Positions 7,616 through 11,529 of a DNA stretch of 11,529 nt are shown here, piece by piece (the stretch's first letter is position 1; each line of letters begins with the position of its first letter). The notes under the pieces are model-generated. The model was not told where the DNA came from and did not search any database. It worked only from the letters and a program-made list of their open reading frames with translations. The stretch spans positions 1 to 11,529 of the forward strand of contig JAITTM010000173.1 in NCBI GenBank assembly GCA_031286975.1. Direction: 5' to 3'. Position numbers and translations under genes: made by a program. The DNA comes from Coriobacteriales bacterium (lineage in GTDB: Bacteria > Actinomycetota > Coriobacteriia > Coriobacteriales > UBA8131).

Positions 7616-8137
7616 CTACCGCTCAAGCAGTGAATTCACCAGTTCAACCGAGCGGACTATCGCCTGACGGGTCAACTCCGCACTCTGGGGGGCACACGAG
7701 ACCCGCAGCTGCATGATGCCCTGCTCGCGATCAAGCCAACGTGTCGCTCCCGCAATGGGGAGAAGACCGGCGCTTTTTGCAGGCAGAGAGTCGCACCCCT
7801 TGATTCCCTGCCGCTTCGTCTTTGGTACCGCCTTGGGCTGGCAACAGCTCTCAACCAAAAGGTCGATGGCGAGGTGCTCGACAAGGTGCGGCAGCGTGCT
7901 GCCCACGATCTTGTCGCCAAAGAGCCCGATGCTCCTCTGCTTGCAGCTGTGCTGTGCAAGCGTGGGACGCAAGGCGAGCACGGCTGCCGCCAGTGTCGCG
8001 TCAACCCTGCGCGTCGCAGGAAGGACACGCAGCCTTGCCTTGATTGAGCTGCCAGAGGTCTCAAGCCCCAGGAGCTCTAAGGGCTCAGAAAACAAAAAAG
8101 GCCCGTCCTCTGGACGAACCCTTGATCTGCGCACCAT
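7616..8137 (-). CDS. Stand-alone cyanophycin-synthetase N-domain-like protein with HxxEH motif
   Basis: Up to 173 residues. The core LRPTLAQHSC (57-65), a Gly/Phe segment, GSTLPHLVEHLAIDLLV (79-95), GATRW (130-134) and a C-terminal helix SVELVNSLL match, in order, the N-terminal domain of cyanophycin synthetase CphA1 (LP-L-EH-CS, GT--H-VEH-ALEL, G-TR, then a helix). The ATP-grasp and Mur-ligase domains of CphA are absent, so it cannot be a complete synthetase. HLVEH (84-88) is an HxxEH motif, the inverse of HExxH; in CphA1 this domain is reported to hold a separate hydrolytic site, so a metal hydrolase role is possible but unproven. No signal peptide. The ATG at 8137 has a poor ribosome site and its first 15 codons overlap a terminator; TTG at 8095 is an alternative start just upstream of the conserved part. 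Homology was recognised by eye. Confidence 0.7.
   Translation of the reverse strand: MVRRSRVRPEDGPFLFSEPLELLGLETSGSSIKARLRVLPATRRVDATLAAAVLALRPTLAQHSCKQRSIGLFGDKIVGSTLPHLVEHLAIDLLVESCCQPKAVPKTKRQGIKGCDSLPAKSAGLLPIAGATRWLDREQGIMQLRVSCAPQSAELTRQAIVRSVELVNSLLER
8094..8119 (-). terminator. Rho-independent terminator of the 3D-domain gene
   Basis: The minus strand reads GTTCGTCC, loop AGA, GGACGGGC, then C and a run of six T. The 8-bp stem includes two G-T pairs. It starts 25 bases after the stop of the 3D-domain gene, an ideal place. It also lies inside the annotated 5' end of the next open frame, which bears on where that gene truly starts. Confidence 0.85.
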
Positions 8138-8143
8138 AAAAGT

Positions 8144-8821
8144 CTAGCCCACTATGCGCCATTTGACCGTACGAACGCCCCAATCATTCTGGTCGCTGAA
8201 CCCAAAGGCGCGCCATACGCCGGGTTGCAGGTCGAGGTCTCTGCCGTAGCGCAAGAAGCCACCGGTATCGTTGATAATGGCGGTGACCGTCATGCCGTTG
8301 TAGGATATCTCGACGCTGGAGCCCAGCAGGTAGCGCCACTCGGCGGGAACAGCGACACCCATGCTTGAGCTGGTTACCGTTGCACCCGTTGCGGTGCTGG
8401 TGCCGGCATCCACGTCATATGCCGATGCCAAGCCGGTTATCCAGTCGCCAGCGGTGGTATTGGTGTTTGTGGTAGCTGGCTGCTCGCTGGCTGCTGTCTC
8501 CACCGTGGGTGCGGTTTCCTCCACCACGGGAGCCTCGGGCTCGGGGGCAACAACGACCTCACGCTCGATGGGAGCGGCGAGTTGCTCGACCGTAGCAACA
8601 TCCACGGCGGTTTCGAGCGTACCAAGCTGGAGTTTCTCCTGCGAATCAACATAGACTGTTGGCGTAGCGCTCTGGATGCGACCCACGCCGAGTATCTTGG
8701 TTGCAGCTCCGGAGAAGTCAGCAAAAGCGAGCGTTGAGAAAGCCAACGAGAAAATCAGCACGAACGCCAAGACGGCGACGGACAAAGATACCTTGCTCCC
8801 CTTGTTACTTTTAAAACTCAA
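8144..8821 (-). CDS. Secreted 3D-domain (double-psi beta-barrel) cell-wall protein
   Basis: A 225-residue exported protein. A basic n-region (MSFKSNKGSK), a hydrophobic core and a probable cleavage after LAFA (34) form a signal peptide. Residues 35-125 are a Pro/Glu/Ala/Thr-rich spacer. Residues 130-225 are a 3D domain: SAYDVDAG, TATGATVTSSSMGVAVP, NDTGG (184-188), GRDLDL (193-198) and a terminal WGVRTVKWRIVG. The three conserved aspartates are present. Such domains occur in RlpA-like and Rpf2/YocH-like proteins that bind or cleave peptidoglycan; enzyme activity is not provable here. I prefer the TTG at 8821 because GGAG sits 7 bases before it and the signal peptide then has normal form; the in-frame ATG at 8854 lacks a ribosome site and would add 11 residues. 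A terminator follows the stop, so it is probably a single-gene unit. Confidence 0.85.
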   Translation of the reverse strand: MSFKSNKGSKVSLSVAVLAFVLIFSLAFSTLAFADFSGAATKILGVGRIQSATPTVYVDSQEKLQLGTLETAVDVATVEQLAAPIEREVVVAPEPEAPVVEETAPTVETAASEQPATTNTNTTAGDWITGLASAYDVDAGTSTATGATVTSSSMGVAVPAEWRYLLGSSVEISYNGMTVTAIINDTGGFLRYGRDLDLQPGVWRAFGFSDQNDWGVRTVKWRIVG

Positions 8822-8899
8822 CAGCCCACTCCAATAGATACAACGGACAATCATTGACCAACAAACACGCTTGCCGGAAGCGGGTAGAGTTAAGCTGCG

Positions 8900-8932
8900 T
8901 TTATACTCTCGGCTCTCTACACAACCTCTCGG
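8900..8932 (-). promoter_or_regulatory. Candidate promoter/operator of the 3D-domain gene
   Basis: The minus strand has a -10-like TATAAA at 8905-8900. Just upstream are two CCGAGAG direct repeats (8932-8926 and 8912-8906) exactly 20 bases apart, with a further GAGAG between them at 8918-8914. The -35 is poor (GAGGTT at 17 bases), which would fit an activated promoter. It leaves a leader of about 75 bases. Confidence 0.35.
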
Positions 8933-8958
8933 TGCTGCGCAGAACTACATGCCTTCTG

Positions 8959-8983
8959 AAAAAATAAGCCGGATAAGCGGCTT
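8959..8983 (-). terminator. Rho-independent terminator in the gap before the 3D-domain gene
   Basis: The minus strand reads AAGCCG, loop CTTATC, CGGCTT, A, then six T. It lies 170 bases after the stop of the small PspC gene, so it ends either a long 3' untranslated region or a separate short transcript. Confidence 0.75.
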
Positions 8984-9152
8984 TGGATATTCTACACTAT
9001 TTTGGGCGTCCGATTCATGAAGATTGGCGAGAACTTTTCTGTTTTGGATAAGCAAGCGACAATATGCACGTCTTAGTGGTAATACTGCAAAAATATCTAT
9101 TATTGGAATTCAGGTCGTGCGTGACCGTTCAAAAAGAAAACCTCAAAGACAC
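8984..9152. other. AT-rich gap, possible small RNA on the minus strand
   Basis: This stretch is clearly richer in A+T than the genes around it and holds no supportable coding region on either strand. On the minus strand, TTGCAG (9090-9085), 18 bases and CATATT (9066-9061) form a weak promoter. A transcript starting near 9054 would reach the terminator at 8959-8983 after about 95 bases. With the leader to 8822, the whole gap between the small PspC gene and the 3D gene is about 330 bases. Confidence 0.3.
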
Positions 9153-9584
9153 TCAGACCCAAGTGCCGTAATTCTTGGTGTCGGGGGGGATTATCACCCA
9201 AAAGAGCAGGTAGAGGGGCACTATCACAAACCAGACCAGCACTATCAGGATCAGAAAGATGACCCGCACCACCAAAGGATCGATGCTGAAGTATGCAGCG
9301 AGCCCTCCACAGACCCCAGCGATCTTCTTGTTGCGCGTCGAACGAAAAAGCTTCTTGTTGGAGGGCAGCTCCAGCTTGCCCTTCTGTGCGGCCACCACCA
9401 GAGCAACTCCCGCCGCCACGAGCACCAGCGGCCAGAGGATGTTGAGCACGGTGGTTATGACCCGCCATATCTCACCAAACCAGTTGCCAAAGAGTATCTG
9501 CGCGAGTTGCCAGATGCCAAAAAGCACCAGCATGACGCCAGCGATGACAGCGATACTGTTCTTATTCCACTTGCTGTTGCCCAT
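9153..9584 (-). CDS. Small PspC-domain membrane protein
   Basis: A 143-residue membrane protein. Residues 9-29 and 45-66 are two hydrophobic helices with a WPLVLVAAG phrase, like the LiaI/LiaF transmembrane unit. Residues 76-135 are a PspC domain: KKLFRSTRNKKIAGVCGG, LAAYFSIDPLVVRVIF, then a long membrane helix and VIIPPD. PspC proteins sense or relay envelope stress in phage-shock-like systems. The ATG at 9584 is chosen because AGGGG lies 4 bases upstream; longer frames to 9746 run back into the preceding gene. It starts 7 bases after the stop of the large PspC gene, so the two are co-translated. The domain order is the reverse of that neighbour, where PspC comes first. Confidence 0.88.
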   Translation of the reverse strand: MGNSKWNKNSIAVIAGVMLVLFGIWQLAQILFGNWFGEIWRVITTVLNILWPLVLVAAGVALVVAAQKGKLELPSNKKLFRSTRNKKIAGVCGGLAAYFSIDPLVVRVIFLILIVLVWFVIVPLYLLFWVIIPPDTKNYGTWV

Positions 9585-9591
9585 ACTTCCC

Positions 9592-11316
9592 CTAATAGGT
9601 ATCGATATCCAAAGACGACATACCGTCCAGGTCGATGCGCCAGATCTTGGCACCATCAACCCTGCGATTGCCGCCAAACACCTCAATATAAGTCTTTGAG
9701 CACCAGGCTCCCAAGCTGTCACTCCAAGTGAACTCATCGCCATCAAAGGTGACGGAGTTCAGGCCGTCGGACTCGATGAGCACAGCGGCATTCTTGGGGA
9801 TGTCGACCCGTACAGACGCTATGCCGGCCTCGATATCCAATAGCGAGCCGCCCTCAAGTGCTGCCCCGAGCTTGATCCCGGTTGACGAGGCACCGGATTC
9901 GATGTCGATGGTGCGCACCTTGAGCTTTGACAGATCCATCTCGGTGCTGGATGCCCCCGTGTTGATGTCGATGCTGTTCCAGATGACCTGCTCAGGAAGC
10001 AAGACGCTAAGCGAGCCATCGGGGATGAAGTGCCCGGTTTCGAGGCGCACGGTAGGCGGATTTGACTCCTGTATGTTCAGCGTTGGTTTTCTCCCCTCGA
10101 GCCCCTCAAGTTGCAGCTCTGGGCCAGCGTTTGCACTGATGGTGGTGTAGGCTCCGCCGCCGTTGAACGAGAAGTTCGCCTCCTTGTAGGCAGACATATC
10201 GATGCTGTCGTGCTGCACCAGGTTATCGAATTGCGGAACCTCGGGCGACTCGGGGATGACGAGTCTGAGGTCGTTGCCGTTGGGCAGGCCGATGACCACA
10301 GGATCCTTGATGGCACCGTAATACCAGACACCAAAGAGGAGCGTTGCCGAGAAGAGCAGAGAGCCGATGAGCTTGACGCCACTCTTGTGGGTGGCAGCCC
10401 CGATGATGGCAAGCCCACCGATGACCAGGAGTATGGGCCAGAGGTGCCAGAAGCAGATGATGAAGGTGCTGAAGGCGATAAGCCCGAGCATCCAGACCTG
10501 AAGCGCAACGCCCACAGTGATGAGGGTGATGGCACTGCCAGCGCGCTCAAGCGACCAACCCGTGCGCCCCGGCGTGAACAGGCGCACAAGACCAAACAGG
10601 ACGATGATGAGCGGCCAGAAGCGCCAGACCGAGATATGCACAAAATTGCCCAGCAACGCCAACACGCCAATGCCCACTAGGATGATGCCAAAGCCCACGG
10701 CCGTGCGAATGCCGCCCTTCTTATCCTCGGGGTTCTGCTGTGGAGAAGGCCCGGGAGGGACGGGGGCACCATAGGAGCCCTGAGTGCCGTAGGGGCCGGG
10801 AGGTGGAGTTGACCCCTGAGCACCAGGAACACCGTGAGTGCCGTGGGTGTCGGGGGCACCGGGGGTGCCAGGGGCGGGTGCGGATCCTTGCGCGCTGGGG
10901 GCACCTTGCGCGCCTTGGGGAGCGGTGGTTCCTGGAGCGCCGGGAGCGGCAAAGGGAGCGGCAGCACCGGGAGGGACGGCGTCATAGACAACGGAATCGG
11001 TGGCGGTATAGGCGGCGCCCGGTGTATGGGCTGTTGCGTGCGGCTGGGCCGCGCCCTGCGCGGGAGGTGGGCCAGGCATGGGATTGGGCGCGGTTGGCTC
11101 CACGTCTATATAGCTCGAATAGCCCACGGGCTGCTTGGGGATGACGATCATGCCCACGATGTAGAGGATAAGGGGGAAACCGAGTGCCGCACACACCAGC
11201 ACGACGGCGAGAATACGTACAAGCGTCGCATCGATATTGAAGTACTCTCCGATGCCGGCACAGACACCGGCGATCATGGCATTGTTACTGCGATAGAGCT
11301 TTTTTGACGCATCCAG
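9592..11316 (-). CDS. PspC domain plus transmembrane and toastrack (LiaF/DUF4097-like) protein
   Basis: About 574 residues from the proposed start. Residues 4-61 are a PspC domain (KKLYRSNNAMIAGVCAGIGEYF, then a helix ending MIVIPKQP). Residues 75-195 are a Pro/Gly/Ala-rich linker, partly with collagen-like G-x-y spacing. Residues 202-335 carry about five membrane helices, with the phrases FWPLIIVLFG and LWPILLVIGG. Residues 340-574 form a beta-rich toastrack region with repeated IDINTGASST, IDIESGASST and LDIEAGIASV turns. Such proteins belong to Psp/Lia envelope-stress systems. The start is unclear: CTG at 11316 is in frame with AAAGGA 5 bases upstream; ATG at 11312 has better spacing (9) but is in another frame; GTG at 11508 would translate through a large inverted repeat. 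The PspC match begins at residue 4, so little sequence is missing. Confidence 0.85.
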   Translation of the reverse strand: MDASKKLYRSNNAMIAGVCAGIGEYFNIDATLVRILAVVLVCAALGFPLILYIVGMIVIPKQPVGYSSYIDVEPTAPNPMPGPPPAQGAAQPHATAHTPGAAYTATDSVVYDAVPPGAAAPFAAPGAPGTTAPQGAQGAPSAQGSAPAPGTPGAPDTHGTHGVPGAQGSTPPPGPYGTQGSYGAPVPPGPSPQQNPEDKKGGIRTAVGFGIILVGIGVLALLGNFVHISVWRFWPLIIVLFGLVRLFTPGRTGWSLERAGSAITLITVGVALQVWMLGLIAFSTFIICFWHLWPILLVIGGLAIIGAATHKSGVKLIGSLLFSATLLFGVWYYGAIKDPVVIGLPNGNDLRLVIPESPEVPQFDNLVQHDSIDMSAYKEANFSFNGGGAYTTISANAGPELQLEGLEGRKPTLNIQESNPPTVRLETGHFIPDGSLSVLLPEQVIWNSIDINTGASSTEMDLSKLKVRTIDIESGASSTGIKLGAALEGGSLLDIEAGIASVRVDIPKNAAVLIESDGLNSVTFDGDEFTWSDSLGAWCSKTYIEVFGGNRRVDGAKIWRIDLDGMSSLDIDTY

Positions 11317-11340
11317 GGTGTTCCTTTCGGGGTTGGGCGA

Positions 11341-11389
11341 GGTGTCGGTTCTGGGACAGGGGCTTGTTGCCGGCCCCAGAACCGACACC
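11341..11389. repeat. 15-bp perfect inverted repeat upstream of the PspC-toastrack gene
   Basis: The arms ggtgtcggttctggg (11341-11355) and cccagaaccgacacc (11375-11389) are perfectly complementary around a 19-base spacer, which can itself pair in part (ggggc with gcccc-type segments). No T-run follows on either strand. In the minus-strand transcript it would form a strong hairpin 13 bases before the ribosome binding site. Confidence 0.85.
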
Positions 11390-11529
11390 GCTTGCGCCTG
11401 GATGTCTCCCCGTGCTTGTCTTGTATGTGGGTATGGTTGCACGCTGACACGCACACTGGGATGGCTGTAGACAAGCTGTAAGGTATCGGAGGGATTTGCG
11501 TCACGCACGAAACAGAGCTGGCACTCTAA
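11390..11529. other. Upstream region of the PspC pair
   Basis: No gene is supported. The minus-strand frame from a GTG at 11508 is open but has no recognisable protein content (Pro/Thr/Arg/Gln-rich, no ribosome site) and runs through the inverted repeat. A promoter for the PspC pair is expected here, but I found no convincing -35/-10 pair. Confidence 0.3.

Noticed and set aside
7616..8137. LuxS- or M16-type metalloenzyme for the HLVEH protein
   Set aside because: The surrounding order of motifs (LAQHSC, GST..HLVEHLA, GATRW) fits the CphA N-domain better, and the other conserved residues of LuxS and M16 are not seen.
8829..8871. Promoter TTGTTG, 18 bases, TATCTA upstream of the 3D gene
   Set aside because: Its start point would fall on or after the ribosome binding site of the preferred TTG start, leaving no usable leader.
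9024..9731. Long plus-strand frame of 235 codons
   Set aside because: It runs antisense to the small PspC gene, whose domain is clear, and its protein is His/Gln/Arg-rich without any recognisable motif.
11317..11508. N-terminal extension of the PspC-toastrack protein from GTG 11508
   Set aside because: It has no ribosome site, would translate through the 15-bp inverted repeat, and precedes a PspC domain that is already complete at the later start.

Overview
The window looks like a stretch of chromosome from a moderately GC-rich actinobacterium, most likely of the class Coriobacteriia (Eggerthellales-like). This placement is an inference from gene content and protein style: a cytochrome c maturation set with a Cys-type CcmE, PspC/toastrack envelope proteins, a 3D-domain secreted protein and a Sec-exported surface protein. 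No rRNA, tRNA, CRISPR array, insertion sequence or phage gene was seen. Every gene I accept lies on the minus strand, so the window reads biologically from right to left.

Right part (about 11.5 to 9.15 kb): two adjacent PspC-domain membrane proteins. The first is large (PspC, a Pro/Gly/Ala linker resembling collagen repeats, several membrane helices, and a C-terminal toastrack beta-domain). It is followed 7 bases later by a small protein with the opposite order (two membrane helices, then PspC). Together they look like a Psp/Lia-type envelope-stress module. A perfect 15-bp inverted repeat lies just upstream of the first ribosome binding site, and the start codon of the first gene is unusual.

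Middle right (9.15 to 8.1 kb): an AT-rich gap with a minus-strand terminator and a possible small RNA, then a secreted 3D-domain (double-psi beta-barrel, RlpA-like) cell-wall protein with its own terminator.

Middle (8.1 to 5.3 kb): three genes in tight order. They are a stand-alone protein resembling the N-terminal domain of cyanophycin synthetase (with an HxxEH motif), a PLP-dependent class I/II aminotransferase, and an ATP-grasp D-Ala-D-Ala ligase homologue. The last two are almost certainly co-translated. This trio is the most interesting candidate for an undescribed small pathway. It is followed by a secreted surface protein with an anomalous start and no visible cell-wall anchor.

Left part (3.5 kb to 1): ccmE, ccmF and ccmA in one tightly overlapping operon (1-base overlap, then 8-base overlap) for System I cytochrome c maturation. 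It runs off the left edge inside ccmA. CcmE is a Cys-type (CxxxY) haem chaperone and appears to carry a second, duplicated OB-fold domain.
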